DNA from: an uncultured Bacteroides sp.
GTDB taxonomy: Bacteria; Bacteroidota; Bacteroidia; Bacteroidales; Bacteroidaceae
Assembly (NCBI GenBank): GCA_900546355.1
Contig: URCM01000010.1
Span: 1 to 48,302, forward strand
DNA length: 48,302 bases
Direction: 5' to 3'
Part shown: one piece after another, positions 22,641 to 33,338 of the stretch
Position numbering within the stretch: the stretch's first letter is position 1
How the letters are laid out: each line of letters starts with the position of its first letter
Notes under the pieces: model-generated
The model's database searches: none
Told to the model about the DNA's origin: nothing
The model's input: the letters and a program-made list of their open reading frames with translations, nothing else
Program-made: the position numbers and the translations under genes

Positions 22641-25412
22641 ATGTCTGAAACCAACTATATATCTATCAAAGGAGCACGGGTGAACAACCTGAAAAACATC
22701 GATGTGAACATCCCACGGAACAAGCTGGTGGTCATCACCGGACTGTCCGGTTCGGGCAAGTCGTCGCTGGCGTTCGATACGCTTTATGCCGAAGGACAAC
22801 GGCGCTATGTGGAAAGCCTTTCTTCGTACGCCCGCCAGTTCCTGGGACGCATGAGCAAGCCCGAATGCGACTTCATCAAGGGTATCCCGCCCGCCATTGC
22901 CATCGAGCAGAAAGTAATCAGCCGCAACCCGCGCTCTACCGTAGGCACCTCGACCGAAATATACGAATACCTGCGCCTGCTCTTCGCCCGCGTGGGGAAA
23001 ACCTATTCGCCCGTAAGCGGGCAACTGGTCAAGAAGGACAGCCCCGAAGACATCGTGGCGTGCATGCTTTCGTATCCAAAAGGCACGCGATATACGGTGC
23101 TCACCCCCATCCTGCCCCGTGAAGGGCACGACGTAGCCCAGCAAATAGAAACCGACATGAAGGAAGGTTTCACCCGACTGGAAGTCAACGGGAAAACAAT
23201 ACGCATCGAAGAATACCAGTACAACCCGAAAGACACGGTGTACCTGCTGGTAGATCGCATGAGCGCAGACGACTCGAAAGACGCGATAAGCCGGCTCACC
23301 GACTCGGCGGAAACCGCCATGTATGAAGGCGACGGTGCCTGCCTCCTCCGTTTTTACCAACCCGACGGCTCGACCAGCCTGTACCGGTTCAGCACGAAGT
23401 TTGAAGCGGACGGCATCAAATTCGAAGAGCCGAGCGACCAGATGTTCTCGTTCAACTCGCCGCTGGGAGCCTGCCCCACGTGCGAAGGCTTCGGCAAAAT
23501 CATCGGTATCGACGAGCGGCTGGTCGTGCCGAACCGTTCGCTGAGCGTATATGACGGTGCCGTGATGTGCTGGAGAGGCGAAAAGATGGGCGAATGGCTG
23601 CAAGCCTTCCTGCGCGAAGCCCCTGCCCACGACTTTCCCATCTTCACGCCTTATTACGAGCTGACCCAGGCGCAAAAGGATTACCTGTGGCACGGCCCGC
23701 GCGACAAGGTATGCATCGACTCATTCTTCAAGATGCTGGAAGAAAACCAATACAAGATACAATACCGGGTGATGCTGGCACGCTACCGCGGCAAGACTAC
23801 CTGCCCCGAATGCCACGGAAGCCGCCTGAAGAAAGAAGCCCTTTACGTAAAGGTGGGAGAACGCAACATCGCCGAACTAGTGGATATGCCCGTAACCCGG
23901 CTGAAGGAATTCTTCCGCACCCTGAAGCTGAACGACCACGACGCGCAAATAGCCAAACGGTTGCTGAACGAAATAAACAACCGGCTGGACTTCCTGATAG
24001 ACGTAGGACTGGGATACCTCACCCTGAACCGCCTGAGCAACTCGCTATCGGGCGGGGAAAGCCAACGCATCAACCTCGCCACTTCCCTGGGAAGCAGCCT
24101 GGTAGGCTCTTTGTACATATTGGACGAACCCAGCATCGGGCTGCATAGCCGCGACACCGACCGACTCATCAAAGTGTTGCGCCAATTGCAACAGTTAGGC
24201 AACACGGTGGTAGTGGTGGAACACGATGAAGAGATTATCCGTGCCGCCGACTACATCATCGACATCGGTCCCAAAGCCGGACGGTTGGGAGGGGAAATCG
24301 TGTACGAAGGCGACATGGAAGACCTGCGTCCCGGCAGCAAGAGCTACACCGTGAAATACCTGCTGGGAGAGGAAACCATCCCCCTGCCCGCCCGTCATCG
24401 CGCATGGAACAACTACATCGAAATAAAGGGGGCGCGCGAAAACAACCTGAAAGGCATCGACGTGCGTTTCCCCCTCAACGTGATGACGGTCGTGACCGGA
24501 GTAAGCGGCTCGGGCAAACTGGTGCGCGACATTTTCTATAAAGCCCTGAAGCGTGAGTATTGCGAAAGCAGCGAGCGGCCGGGTGAATATGTATCGCTGG
24601 ACGGAGACATCCGGACCATGAACGACATCGAGTTTGTAGACCAGAACCCGATAGGCAAATCGTCGCGCAGCAACCCTGTGACCTACGTGAAAGCATACGA
24701 TGAAATACGGAAGCTATTCGCCGAGCAACCTCTTGCCAAACAGATGGGATATACGGCTGGATACTTCTCTTTCAACACCGAAGGCGGACGTTGCGAGGAA
24801 TGTAAGGGCGAAGGCACCGTGACCGTAGAAATGCAATTCATGGCCGACCTGGTGCTGGAATGTGAGTCGTGCCACGGGAAACGCTTCAAGAAAGACACCC
24901 TGGAAGTGACGTATGAAGGCAAGAACATCTACGATGTGCTGGAAATGACGGTCAACCAAGCCATCGAGTTCTTCGACGCCCACGGACAGAAAAAGATTGT
25001 AAAGAAGCTCCAGCCCTTGCAGGAAGTAGGATTGGGCTACATCAAACTGGGGCAATCTTCGTCTACCCTGTCGGGAGGAGAAAACCAGCGTGTGAAACTT
25101 GCCTATTTCTTAAGCATGGAGAAAGCACAACCCACGATATTCGTCTTCGATGAGCCTACCACCGGGTTGCACTTTCACGACATCAAGAAACTGCTGGAAG
25201 CCTTCGATGCACTGATAGAGCGAGGACATACGGTAGTCATCATCGAGCACAACATGGATGTCATCAAGTGTGCCGATTATATCATCGACCTGGGTCCGGA
25301 AGGTGGCGAACAGGGAGGAAACATCGTGGTATGTGGCACTCCCGAAGAAGTGGCGCAATGCGCGGCTTCGTATACCGGACAGTTCCTGAAAGAGAAAATA
25401 CATAAAGAGTAA
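22641..25412 (+). CDS. uvrA: Excinuclease ABC subunit A, second Walker A altered
   Basis: The damage-recognition ATPase of nucleotide excision repair, 923 residues. First nucleotide-binding domain: [16 protein letters not shown] (about 34-49), LSGGESQRI and [12 protein letters not shown]. Zinc modules [14 protein letters not shown] and [16 protein letters not shown] are intact, as are the second-domain [12 protein letters not shown] and [12 protein letters not shown]. The second Walker A, however, reads [14 protein letters not shown] (Lys626 codon at 24516-24518). The family has GSGKS(S/T)LV here, so two residues, including the Mg-coordinating Ser/Thr, are missing, as if six bases were deleted in frame. 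Everything else is full length. This could be a natural variant, a partially impaired paralogue (Bacteroides often carry two uvrA genes) or a sequence error. Confidence 0.94.
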   Translation: MSETNYISIKGARVNNLKNIDVNIPRNKLVVITGLSGSGKSSLAFDTLYAEGQRRYVESLSSYARQFLGRMSKPECDFIKGIPPAIAIEQKVISRNPRSTVGTSTEIYEYLRLLFARVGKTYSPVSGQLVKKDSPEDIVACMLSYPKGTRYTVLTPILPREGHDVAQQIETDMKEGFTRLEVNGKTIRIEEYQYNPKDTVYLLVDRMSADDSKDAISRLTDSAETAMYEGDGACLLRFYQPDGSTSLYRFSTKFEADGIKFEEPSDQMFSFNSPLGACPTCEGFGKIIGIDERLVVPNRSLSVYDGAVMCWRGEKMGEWLQAFLREAPAHDFPIFTPYYELTQAQKDYLWHGPRDKVCIDSFFKMLEENQYKIQYRVMLARYRGKTTCPECHGSRLKKEALYVKVGERNIAELVDMPVTRLKEFFRTLKLNDHDAQIAKRLLNEINNRLDFLIDVGLGYLTLNRLSNSLSGGESQRINLATSLGSSLVGSLYILDEPSIGLHSRDTDRLIKVLRQLQQLGNTVVVVEHDEEIIRAADYIIDIGPKAGRLGGEIVYEGDMEDLRPGSKSYTVKYLLGEETIPLPARHRAWNNYIEIKGARENNLKGIDVRFPLNVMTVVTGVSGSGKLVRDIFYKALKREYCESSERPGEYVSLDGDIRTMNDIEFVDQNPIGKSSRSNPVTYVKAYDEIRKLFAEQPLAKQMGYTAGYFSFNTEGGRCEECKGEGTVTVEMQFMADLVLECESCHGKRFKKDTLEVTYEGKNIYDVLEMTVNQAIEFFDAHGQKKIVKKLQPLQEVGLGYIKLGQSSSTLSGGENQRVKLAYFLSMEKAQPTIFVFDEPTTGLHFHDIKKLLEAFDALIERGHTVVIIEHNMDVIKCADYIIDLGPEGGEQGGNIVVCGTPEEVAQCAASYTGQFLKEKIHKE

Positions 25413-25458
25413 AGAATCAAAAAAAGGGTTAGTTAAACATTTTAATGCTATCAGAAAC

Positions 25459-28053
25459 ATGAAAAAGAAACTGAAAAAATGGATGGGAGCCATGCTTTTT
25501 ACCATGGCATTGCCCGCTATGGGACAACAACATCCCTATCAGAATCCGGAGTTAACCGCCGAACAACGTGCTGCCGACTTACTTACCCGGCTGACCTTGG
25601 AAGAAAAAGTCGCTCTGATGCAGAACGCTTCGCCCGCCATCCCGCGACTGGGCATCAAAGCATACGACTGGTGGAACGAAGCCTTACATGGAGTAGGACG
25701 TTCGGGAACCGCCACCGTCTTTCCCCAAACCATCGGTATGGCGGCATCTTTCAATGACGATTTGCTCTATGACGTATTCACCGCCGTATCCGATGAAGCA
25801 CGTGCCAAATATGTACAAGCACGCAAGCAAGGCGACTTGAAACGTTACCAAGGATTGACGTTTTGGACGCCGAACGTCAACATCTTCCGCGACCCACGCT
25901 GGGGACGCGGACAAGAGACATACGGCGAAGACCCTTACCTGACATCACGCATGGGGACGGCCGTAGTAAGAGGATTGCAAGGCCCCGAAAACACGAAGTA
26001 CGACAAGCTGCACGCTTGTGCCAAACATTTTGCCGTCCACTCCGGCCCGGAATGGAACCGGCACGAATTCAACGCCGAAAACATCGCCCCACGCGACTTA
26101 TGGGAAACCTATATGCCTGCATTCAAAACGCTGGTGCAGAAAGCCCACGTAAAAGAAGTGATGTGCGCCTACAACCGCTGGGAAGGAGAACCCTGCTGTG
26201 GCAATAACCGCTTATTGACCCAAATCCTACGCAATGACTGGGGATTTGAAGGAATCGTCGTGTCGGACTGCGGTGCCATCAGTGACTTCTGGCACAAAGG
26301 CGACCACGAAACCCATCCCGACCAAAAACATGCCAGCGCAGGTGCCGTATTGAGCGGCACCGACCTGGAATGCGGAAATAATTATCGCTCGTTGCCCGAA
26401 GCCGTAAAAGCCGGACTTATCGACGAGGAACAAATCAACACTTCGGTAAAACGTCTGCTGAAAGCCCGTTTCGAACTGGGAGAAATGGACGAAAATGTAT
26501 GTTGGGATACCATCCCTCATTCGGTAGTGGACTGCCAGGCACACAAAGACCTCGCTTTGGAAATCGCACGGGAAAGCATCGTATTGTTACAAAACCGCAA
26601 CGACATCCTTCCTTTAAAGAAAGGTATGAAGATAGCACTCATCGGTCCGAATGCCGCCGACTCGGTTACACACTGGGGAAACTACAATGGTTATCCCTCG
26701 CACACCGAAACGCTTTACGAAGCATTAAAGAAACGGCTCCCCGCCTCCCAACTCATCTATGATTTCGGTTGCGACCGTACGGCTTCCGTCACCTTGGAGA
26801 GTGTTTTCGGGCAATGTGCAACCGACGGGAAACCCGGCTTCAAATCGACTTACTGGAATAACATCAAGCTGGAAGGCACACCGGCGGCTGTAACGCAAAG
26901 CCCCACCCCATTCCATTTCACTACCTTGGGAGCTACCGTATTCGCCCCCGGCGTAAACATCCACGACTTTTCCGCACGGTATGAATCGGTATTCACGGCT
27001 GAAAAGACCGAAGACATCAAGTTCCAATTCTCGGCACATGGCATCATCCACCTGTATATCGACGGTAAAAAGGTAGCCACAGGCAAATACCTGCAAAACC
27101 ATGCCACGCTCTACACGCTGAAAGCCAAGCAAGGGCAATCGTATGACGTGAAGTTCGAGTTTATTTTCGCAAACAGAGACCGGGCCGCACAACTGGATTT
27201 CGACATGGGACGTGACATCCCCGTCAACCTGCAAGCCACGGTAGAGAAAGTAAAAGACGCCGATATCATCCTCTTTGCGGGAGGTATCTCGCCCACCCTC
27301 GAAGGAGAAGAAATGCCGGTGGATGCCGAAGGATTTAAAGGAGGCGACCGTACCAGCATCGAGCTTCCCGCCATCCAGCGGCAATTAGTCGCCGAATTGA
27401 AGAAAACGGGCAAACCCATTGTCTTCATCAACTATTCCGGTTCGGCTATGGGCCTGACCCCCGAAAGCGAAATCTGCGACGGAATGCTTCAGGTATGGTA
27501 TCCGGGACAAGCCGGAGGTACAGCCATTGCCGATGTCTTGCTGGGTGACTATAACCCTGCCGGCAGACTGCCCGTCACGTTCTATACCCATACCGGACAG
27601 CTTCCCGACTTTGAGGACTATTCGATGAAAGGACGCACCTACCGTTATCTGACCGAGAAACCACTCTTCCCCTTCGGATACGGACTAAGCTATACGACAT
27701 TCGGATATGGCGAAGCCCAACTGAGCAAAAACACATTCAGCCAAGGCGAAACCTTGACATTGACCATCCCCGTGACCAACACGGGAGACCGCGACGGAGA
27801 AGAAGTAGTGCAAGTATATCTCCGCCGTCCGGGCGATGCCGATGCGCCTTCGCACACACTACGCGCTTTCCAACGCGTCCATATAAATAAAGGAGAGACC
27901 CAAAAGGTAATCCTTTCTCTGTCGGACGAGAACTTCTTGTGGTTCAATCCCGACACGAATGACATGAACCTGGTAAAAGGCGAATACGAATTACTGTATG
28001 GAGGAACTTCCGACACCAATGCCCTGCATACAATCAGGCTTACCATCTTATAA
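25459..28053 (+). CDS. Secreted GH3 beta-glycosidase with PA14 insert (xylosidase/glucosidase type)
   Basis: 864 residues. Signal peptide 1-22 (AMLFTMALPAMGQ). The N-terminal GH3 barrel (about 35-290) contains FWTPNVNIFRDPRWGRGQET, KHFAVHSGPEWNRH and the nucleophile motif VVSDCGAI with Asp270. The C-terminal sandwich is interrupted by a PA14 domain (about 455-590), then resumes (GGISPTLEGEEMPVD; YPGQAGGTAIADVLLG), and a fibronectin III-like domain closes the protein (about 765-864). This architecture is typical of Bacteroidetes periplasmic beta-xylosidases and beta-glucosidases acting on exported or imported oligosaccharides. It begins 46 bases after uvrA with no obvious promoter of its own and is followed 76 bases later by a hybrid regulator that probably controls it. 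Confidence 0.92.
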   Translation: MKKKLKKWMGAMLFTMALPAMGQQHPYQNPELTAEQRAADLLTRLTLEEKVALMQNASPAIPRLGIKAYDWWNEALHGVGRSGTATVFPQTIGMAASFNDDLLYDVFTAVSDEARAKYVQARKQGDLKRYQGLTFWTPNVNIFRDPRWGRGQETYGEDPYLTSRMGTAVVRGLQGPENTKYDKLHACAKHFAVHSGPEWNRHEFNAENIAPRDLWETYMPAFKTLVQKAHVKEVMCAYNRWEGEPCCGNNRLLTQILRNDWGFEGIVVSDCGAISDFWHKGDHETHPDQKHASAGAVLSGTDLECGNNYRSLPEAVKAGLIDEEQINTSVKRLLKARFELGEMDENVCWDTIPHSVVDCQAHKDLALEIARESIVLLQNRNDILPLKKGMKIALIGPNAADSVTHWGNYNGYPSHTETLYEALKKRLPASQLIYDFGCDRTASVTLESVFGQCATDGKPGFKSTYWNNIKLEGTPAAVTQSPTPFHFTTLGATVFAPGVNIHDFSARYESVFTAEKTEDIKFQFSAHGIIHLYIDGKKVATGKYLQNHATLYTLKAKQGQSYDVKFEFIFANRDRAAQLDFDMGRDIPVNLQATVEKVKDADIILFAGGISPTLEGEEMPVDAEGFKGGDRTSIELPAIQRQLVAELKKTGKPIVFINYSGSAMGLTPESEICDGMLQVWYPGQAGGTAIADVLLGDYNPAGRLPVTFYTHTGQLPDFEDYSMKGRTYRYLTEKPLFPFGYGLSYTTFGYGEAQLSKNTFSQGETLTLTIPVTNTGDRDGEEVVQVYLRRPGDADAPSHTLRAFQRVHINKGETQKVILSLSDENFLWFNPDTNDMNLVKGEYELLYGGTSDTNALHTIRLTIL

Positions 28054-28129
28054 CTTCAGCCATTTGCCGGCGGCATAACCCAAACGGGTTGCCACCGGCA
28101 AATGACAGCCCATTAATCATTTGACCCTT

Positions 28130-31100
28130 ATGCTAAAGAAGATTTTATACATCGGTTTACTTTCCTGTTTTTCCATAATTGCAGTCCATGCCCAAATATC
28201 GATTCTCTATTCTACTGAAAACCAGATATCAAGCAGCCTGGTAAACGACATTTATCAGGACAAGCAAGGCTTTATCTGGATATCCACCGAATACGGACTG
28301 AACCGTTTCGATGGAAATGAATTCATCACTTACAGGCACAAAGACAATGATTCCACGTCACTCAAAAACAACTACGTACACTTGACTTTTGAAGACAGTA
28401 AAGGGAATCTATGGGTGGGAACAATGGGAGGACTGGCTACATACGACCGGAATACCGACTCGTTTACCTCTATACCTTTATATAAAGGGAAGCAATTAGT
28501 CTATTCAGACATTACCCAAATCATCGAAAACAAAGAAGGCACCCTTTGGGCTTCCTCTTCGGGCGAAGGCTTATTCCGCATTCTTCCGGAACAAGCGCGC
28601 GGAGAATGTATCACAGCCGTCAACCGATTGGGTTTCCGGCACCTGAGCACCCTACTGGATGACGGAAATGGCAATTTGTGGATAGGAGCGGAAAACGACG
28701 GCCTTATCTGTTACAACACGGCAAACGAATCAATCAAGACATTCAAAGCACCGGTTATCAGCGAAGACAATATATCCAGCTTGGCCAAAGACGAATACGG
28801 ATATATCTATATCGGAACCTTGACCGGCGGACTGAATGTCTATAATCCCTTTACCAAACAAATCCGTCAAATCCCTTATCAAGGCAGATACGACCTGCAA
28901 ATAAAAACCCTGACTTATATTGACCACCAACTTTACATCGGCACGGACGGAGAAGGACTGAAGCTGTATGATGCCAATATGAGCGAAATGATTGACAAGC
29001 AATTGGAAAACAGCCGGTTTGAAATCGAGAACAAAAAAATACATTCCGTCTTGTTCGACCGTAATGGAAACCTATGGTTGGGACTGTTCCAGCAAGGAGT
29101 GGCTTTTATCCCGATGCAACACAACCCTTTTCAATATTACGGACTTAAATCGTTACACGGAAGTCCCTTCGGAACCCAGTGTGTCATGTCTATCTACCAA
29201 GACAATGACAGGAACATCTATGTAGGTACAGACAATGACGGACTATATATATTGGATGAAAAATTCCACCGCCTACACCATCTGCAACCAAGCAAAGACA
29301 CGCACAGCGTAGCCAATACCATATTGAGCATATTCCAAGATTCGGACAATGAAATCTGGTTAGGGACGTATACCAAAGGCGTGGCCAAACTAAACGTCAA
29401 AAGTAACTCGTGTGAATTCATCCCCGAACTGATGAATGAACGGGTCTTCGCCATCACCGAAGACTTCGACCGAAACCTTTATTTCAGCTCGTATGGCAGA
29501 GGACTTTTCGTGTATAACAAAGACACCAAGCAACTTACACAATACAAGTCGCCAGAAGAGAACACCTCTTCACAAAACCAACAGGAACATCCCAGCAATT
29601 GGATCAATGCCCTTTACCATGACAGCAAAGGGCTGATTTGGGTCGGACACTTCAAAGGAGTCACTTGCTTTAATCCCAAAACCGAAAAATTCACTCACCT
29701 GACCGCCTCAAACAATATCCTCCGCGGATGCATCGGTTATGCCATCACCGAAGACCATGCCGGAAATATATGGGCAGGGACTTCCAACGGACTTTATAAA
29801 ATCGACCGCAAAACCAAAGAAATCAAATGCTACACCCAACAAGAAGGGCTTAGCAACAACATCGTATGCGGTATTTGTGAAGACAAACGCGGCAACATCT
29901 GGGCAAGCACATTCAACGGAATCAGCCGGCTCGACCAAAAGACGCAAACATTTACCACTTATCACTCGGAAGACGGACTGCAAGGAAACGAGTTTACACG
30001 CGGCACATTCTTCCAGTCGACCAATGGAACTGTTTATTTTGGAGGCATATACGGCATTACCTGCTTCCGGCCCGAACATATCGTTGATAAACGCACGGTT
30101 CCTCCAGTAGTTATCACCGATTTTAAAGTATCCGGACAATCGGTCAACACAAACACCCTGTCGGGAGGAGACCCTATTGTAGAAACCGCAGTAACAGACG
30201 CAACCCGTTTCCGGTTGAGCCACAACGACAACACGTTCAGCATCTCTTTTTCTACCTTGCAATTCGCACAAGCTGGACAAACGGTATATAAATACCGCAT
30301 CTGTGAACTCGATAAAGACTGGCAGACTACAAAGTCGGGAGTCAACTCGGTCACTTATAACAACCTGGCACCGGGCAAATATACCTTCGAAGTATATGCT
30401 ATCGACCACGGATACCAATCCGATATCAAGACGATAGCCATCCACATAGCCCCGCCTTGGTTCCGATCGGGGTGGGCGTACCTGCTTTACTGTATCCTGA
30501 TTGGCGCCATCATCTTGACCATCATCGGCTATATACAAGAAAGAATCAGACAACGTAAGGAGATGATGGAACGCCGCCATGCCGAAGAATTAAGCGAATC
30601 GAAACTGCAATTCTTCATCAATATCTCGCACGAGATACGCACGCCGCTTACCCTTATCATCTCTCCGCTGGAAAAACTGATAGATACTTGCGAAAAACCT
30701 GAACTGAACAAAACCTACATGATGATTTACCGGAATTCTCAACGAATCTTGAGACTGATAAACCAGCTCATGGACATCCGCAAGATAGATAAAGGACAAA
30801 TGAACTTGAAATTCCGCGAAACAGACCTCGTAGAATTCATCGACGATATTGTCAATACATTCAGCTACACGGCGAAAAACAAGCACATCAACTTTACATT
30901 CCGCCATCTGGACGAACACCTGAAAGCATGGATAGACCTCAACAACTTTGACAAAGTATTGATGAACCTGCTCTCAAACGCGTTTAAATATACCCCTGAC
31001 GGAGGAAACATTGACATCAACCTCCGGGCGGGAAGAGACTACGATGCCTCGACACCACTAAGACAATATATTGAGATAACAGTATCGGATACCGGTATCG

Positions 31101-32359
31101 GATTAGACGATAAGCAATTAGAACATATCTTCGACCGTTTCTATCAGATAAACAACGATATCACCCGCAATCAGGCCGGTACAGGAGTAGGGCTTCACCT
31201 GACCCGCTCGCTAGTAGAACTGCACCACGGAACCATTACCGCCAGCAACCGCACTGATTGCCAAGGAAGCCGATTCACCGTGCGCATCCCTCAAGGATGC
31301 AACCACTTGCGGATAGAAGAACTGGATACCTCAGATTCTATCAGCCAGAATGCCAGAATCGTCATTCCTGCTAAAGGAAAAAGAAGAACAGATAGCGATG
31401 AAGATGAATCGCTTGCGGCAAGCCCGGATATGGGCAAAAAGCAAAAAACAAAATCCAATCCGCATGTGCTCATCGTCGACGACGAGAAAGATATCCGTGA
31501 ATACCTCCGAAACGAATTATCAAAAGAATACAAAGTAGATGTATGCGGCAACGGAGCGGAAGCATATGACTTCTTGCTGCACAATCCGGTCCACCTTCTT
31601 ATCAGCGATGTAATGATGCCCGAAATGGACGGCATCACACTCTGCCGGAAAGTGCGTGCCAATACGAACATCAACCACATCCCTATCATCCTGCTTACCG
31701 CCAAAGGAAGAAATGAAGATTTGGCAGAAGGCATGGAAACAGGAGCAGACAGCTACATAGTCAAGCCTTTCAGCATCGAAGTATTGCGCAGCACAATCAA
31801 CAACCTGATAGAAACCCGCCGTCTGCTGAAAAACAAATTCAGCGGAGCACAAGAACAAAGCGACAAAGTGCAAGAAGTGAAAGTGAATTCATCAGACGAG
31901 ATACTGATGGAACGCATCATGGCTGTCATTAACGAAAATTTGGCAGACCCTGCACTCAGTGTGGAAATGGTAGCAAACAGCATAGGAATCAGCCGTGTAC
32001 ACCTGCACCGGAAACTAAAAGAGCTGACCAACCTATCCACCCGCGACTTCATACGCAACATCCGTATGCAACAAGCCGCCAAACTATTAAAAGAAAAACG
32101 GCTCTCCATTTCAGATGTAGCCTATGCGGTAGGCTACAGTAACCTTTCTCATTTCTCGAACACGTTCAAAGAACTGTTCGGGGAAACTCCGAAAGAATAC
32201 ACGCAAAAACTGCATGGCAATGAAAATAATGATGTGTCCCCAACTGAAGAAACACCTGAAGCTTCAAAAGAGCAGCCTCAAAAACAACCGGCTAAACAGA
32301 AACCGGCTCGAAGCAAAGCGAAAAAGAAAAACGAAGGTACACAAAGTGCCGACACATAA
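28130..32359 (+). CDS. Hybrid two-component system regulator (HTCS)
   Basis: 1409 residues from the ATG at 28130; an upstream TTG is in frame. It has a signal or anchor helix (1-20), then a double Reg_prop beta-propeller in the periplasm (about 25-660, repeats such as GFIWISTEYGLNRFDG and GNIWAGTSNGLYKID), a Y_Y_Y domain (about 690-770) and one membrane helix near 785. HisKA has SHEIRTPLTL with His834, and HATPase has NLLSNAFKYTPDGG and GTGVGLHLTRSL. The receiver has LIVDDEKD and phospho-acceptor Asp1160 in LISDVMMPEMDG, and the AraC helix-turn-helix domain ends at about 1361. Such proteins sense oligosaccharides directly and activate glycan genes. A 45-residue lysine-, proline- and glutamine-rich tail follows the DNA-binding domain, which is unusual. 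The GH3 gene upstream is the nearest likely target. Confidence 0.95.
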   Translation: MLKKILYIGLLSCFSIIAVHAQISILYSTENQISSSLVNDIYQDKQGFIWISTEYGLNRFDGNEFITYRHKDNDSTSLKNNYVHLTFEDSKGNLWVGTMGGLATYDRNTDSFTSIPLYKGKQLVYSDITQIIENKEGTLWASSSGEGLFRILPEQARGECITAVNRLGFRHLSTLLDDGNGNLWIGAENDGLICYNTANESIKTFKAPVISEDNISSLAKDEYGYIYIGTLTGGLNVYNPFTKQIRQIPYQGRYDLQIKTLTYIDHQLYIGTDGEGLKLYDANMSEMIDKQLENSRFEIENKKIHSVLFDRNGNLWLGLFQQGVAFIPMQHNPFQYYGLKSLHGSPFGTQCVMSIYQDNDRNIYVGTDNDGLYILDEKFHRLHHLQPSKDTHSVANTILSIFQDSDNEIWLGTYTKGVAKLNVKSNSCEFIPELMNERVFAITEDFDRNLYFSSYGRGLFVYNKDTKQLTQYKSPEENTSSQNQQEHPSNWINALYHDSKGLIWVGHFKGVTCFNPKTEKFTHLTASNNILRGCIGYAITEDHAGNIWAGTSNGLYKIDRKTKEIKCYTQQEGLSNNIVCGICEDKRGNIWASTFNGISRLDQKTQTFTTYHSEDGLQGNEFTRGTFFQSTNGTVYFGGIYGITCFRPEHIVDKRTVPPVVITDFKVSGQSVNTNTLSGGDPIVETAVTDATRFRLSHNDNTFSISFSTLQFAQAGQTVYKYRICELDKDWQTTKSGVNSVTYNNLAPGKYTFEVYAIDHGYQSDIKTIAIHIAPPWFRSGWAYLLYCILIGAIILTIIGYIQERIRQRKEMMERRHAEELSESKLQFFINISHEIRTPLTLIISPLEKLIDTCEKPELNKTYMMIYRNSQRILRLINQLMDIRKIDKGQMNLKFRETDLVEFIDDIVNTFSYTAKNKHINFTFRHLDEHLKAWIDLNNFDKVLMNLLSNAFKYTPDGGNIDINLRAGRDYDASTPLRQYIEITVSDTGIGLDDKQLEHIFDRFYQINNDITRNQAGTGVGLHLTRSLVELHHGTITASNRTDCQGSRFTVRIPQGCNHLRIEELDTSDSISQNARIVIPAKGKRRTDSDEDESLAASPDMGKKQKTKSNPHVLIVDDEKDIREYLRNELSKEYKVDVCGNGAEAYDFLLHNPVHLLISDVMMPEMDGITLCRKVRANTNINHIPIILLTAKGRNEDLAEGMETGADSYIVKPFSIEVLRSTINNLIETRRLLKNKFSGAQEQSDKVQEVKVNSSDEILMERIMAVINENLADPALSVEMVANSIGISRVHLHRKLKELTNLSTRDFIRNIRMQQAAKLLKEKRLSISDVAYAVGYSNLSHFSNTFKELFGETPKEYTQKLHGNENNDVSPTEETPEASKEQPQKQPAKQKPARSKAKKKNEGTQSADT

Positions 32360-32431
32360 AAAAGAATGAATGAAATGCAAACATTCATATAAAAAACAGG
32401 AAACAAATAGAGAGAATGGAATAAAATTCGT

Positions 32432-32439
32432 TATATTTG
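32432..32439 (+). promoter_or_regulatory. Putative -7 box for the Lrp-type regulator
   Basis: TATATTTG, 18 bases before the ATG at 32457. It predicts a short leader of about 11 bases. Confidence 0.5.
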
Positions 32440-32456
32440 TATCAAAAACAAAGTAA

Positions 32457-32936
32457 ATGGGACATCATCAATTAGACAAATTAGACGAGCAGATTCTGCG
32501 ACTGATAGCAGACAATGCACGCATCCCGTTCTTGGAAGTAGCACGGGCTTGTAATGTATCGGGAGCCGCTATTCACCAGCGCATCCAGAAGCTAATCAAT
32601 CTGGGCATACTGAAAGGGTCAGAGTTTATCATCGACCCTGAAAAAATCGGATATGAAACATGTGCTTACATCGGATTATACCTGAAAGACCCAGAACAGT
32701 TCGATTCGGTGACAGAAGCGTTGAAACTTATTCCGGAAGTAGTGGAATGTCATTTCACAACCGGACAATACGATTTGTTCATCAAGATTTATGCGAAAAA
32801 CAACCACCACTTGCTGAATATCATCCACGATAAACTGCAACCGTTAGGACTTTCACGCTCGGAAACCATCATTTCCTTCCGTGAAGCCATCAAGCGCCAG
32901 ATGCCGATACAAAATATAGGAGAAGAGGAAGAATAA
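32457..32936 (+). CDS. Lrp/AsnC family transcriptional regulator
   Basis: 159 residues. An N-terminal AsnC winged helix-turn-helix (LDKLDEQILRLIADNARIPF, then VSGAAIHQRIQKLINLGILKG, residues about 5-55) is followed by a RAM/ACT-like ligand-binding domain (about 70-150) with TTGQYDLFIKIYAKN. Lrp-family proteins form octamers and respond to amino acids. The target genes are not apparent; neighbours are an HTCS upstream and phospholipid genes convergent downstream. It has its own promoter and ends at the 22-bp hairpin shared with the opposite-strand operon. Confidence 0.92.
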   Translation: MGHHQLDKLDEQILRLIADNARIPFLEVARACNVSGAAIHQRIQKLINLGILKGSEFIIDPEKIGYETCAYIGLYLKDPEQFDSVTEALKLIPEVVECHFTTGQYDLFIKIYAKNNHHLLNIIHDKLQPLGLSRSETIISFREAIKRQMPIQNIGEEEE

Positions 32937-32940
32937 TAAA

Positions 32941-33008
32941 TGAAGCATCAAGAATGAAGAATGAATTGGACATTCAAGGCAAATCGATTCTTCATTCTTG
33001 ATGCTTCA
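32941..33008. terminator. Bidirectional hairpin between Lrp-type and DUF4834 genes
   Basis: A perfect 22-bp stem: the left arm 32941-32962 begins TGAAGCATCAAGAATG, the right arm is 32987-33008, and the loop is 24 bases. It covers the stop codon of the minus-strand DUF4834 gene (33006-33008) and starts 4 bases after the plus-strand stop. The arm sequence is shared with the hairpin at 14181-14228. Confidence 0.65.
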
Positions 33009-33281
33009 TTCACCCTTTATTTCCTCAAAATCGATATACTCACCTTCGTCCTCATCAAAAACCTTTTTCCGGACTTTTCCCTTTTGTTGTGAATATTGCG
33101 TATTTCCTTGAGACGTTTCTTCCGCATAAGCCGTACTCCGGCCTGCATTCCCTTTAGTTGTGTTTCCTGTCATTTTGCGTCCGAATCCAAATATCGTACG
33201 GAGCACTTTAGACAACAAAACCAATCCGATAATGAAAATTATCAGAAGAAAGAAAAATATAAATCCTAATATGTGAAACAT
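33006..33281 (-). CDS. DUF4834 small membrane protein
   Basis: 91 residues. One N-terminal hydrophobic helix (residues about 2-27, LGFIFFFLLIIFIIGLVLLS) is followed by a basic and polar region and an acidic C-terminus (DEDEGEYIDFEEIKG). It fits the Bacteroidetes family DUF4834, whose function is unknown. It is the third gene of the minus-strand group psd-pssA-DUF4834, with a gap of 57 bases to pssA, so a membrane-lipid related role is only a guess from position. Confidence 0.85.
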   Translation of the reverse strand: MFHILGFIFFFLLIIFIIGLVLLSKVLRTIFGFGRKMTGNTTKGNAGRSTAYAEETSQGNTQYSQQKGKVRKKVFDEDEGEYIDFEEIKGE

Positions 33282-33338
33282 AGCTATTGGCTTTGGGTTT
33301 ATTAAAGAACAACAATAACCGTGCCAACGATTGTTGTA

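Noticed and set aside
22581..23693. 370-codon open frame antisense to uvrA
   Set aside because: It mirrors a GC-rich, well-identified gene, has no recognisable motif or promoter, and its codon pattern is the complement of uvrA.
29708..30580. 290-codon open frame antisense to the HTCS gene
   Set aside because: It is a shadow of the propeller-encoding region with a composition unlike real proteins here and no upstream signals.
28053..32359. A complete polysaccharide utilisation locus around the HTCS
   Set aside because: No SusC or SusD homologue is present in the window; only GH3 accompanies the regulator.
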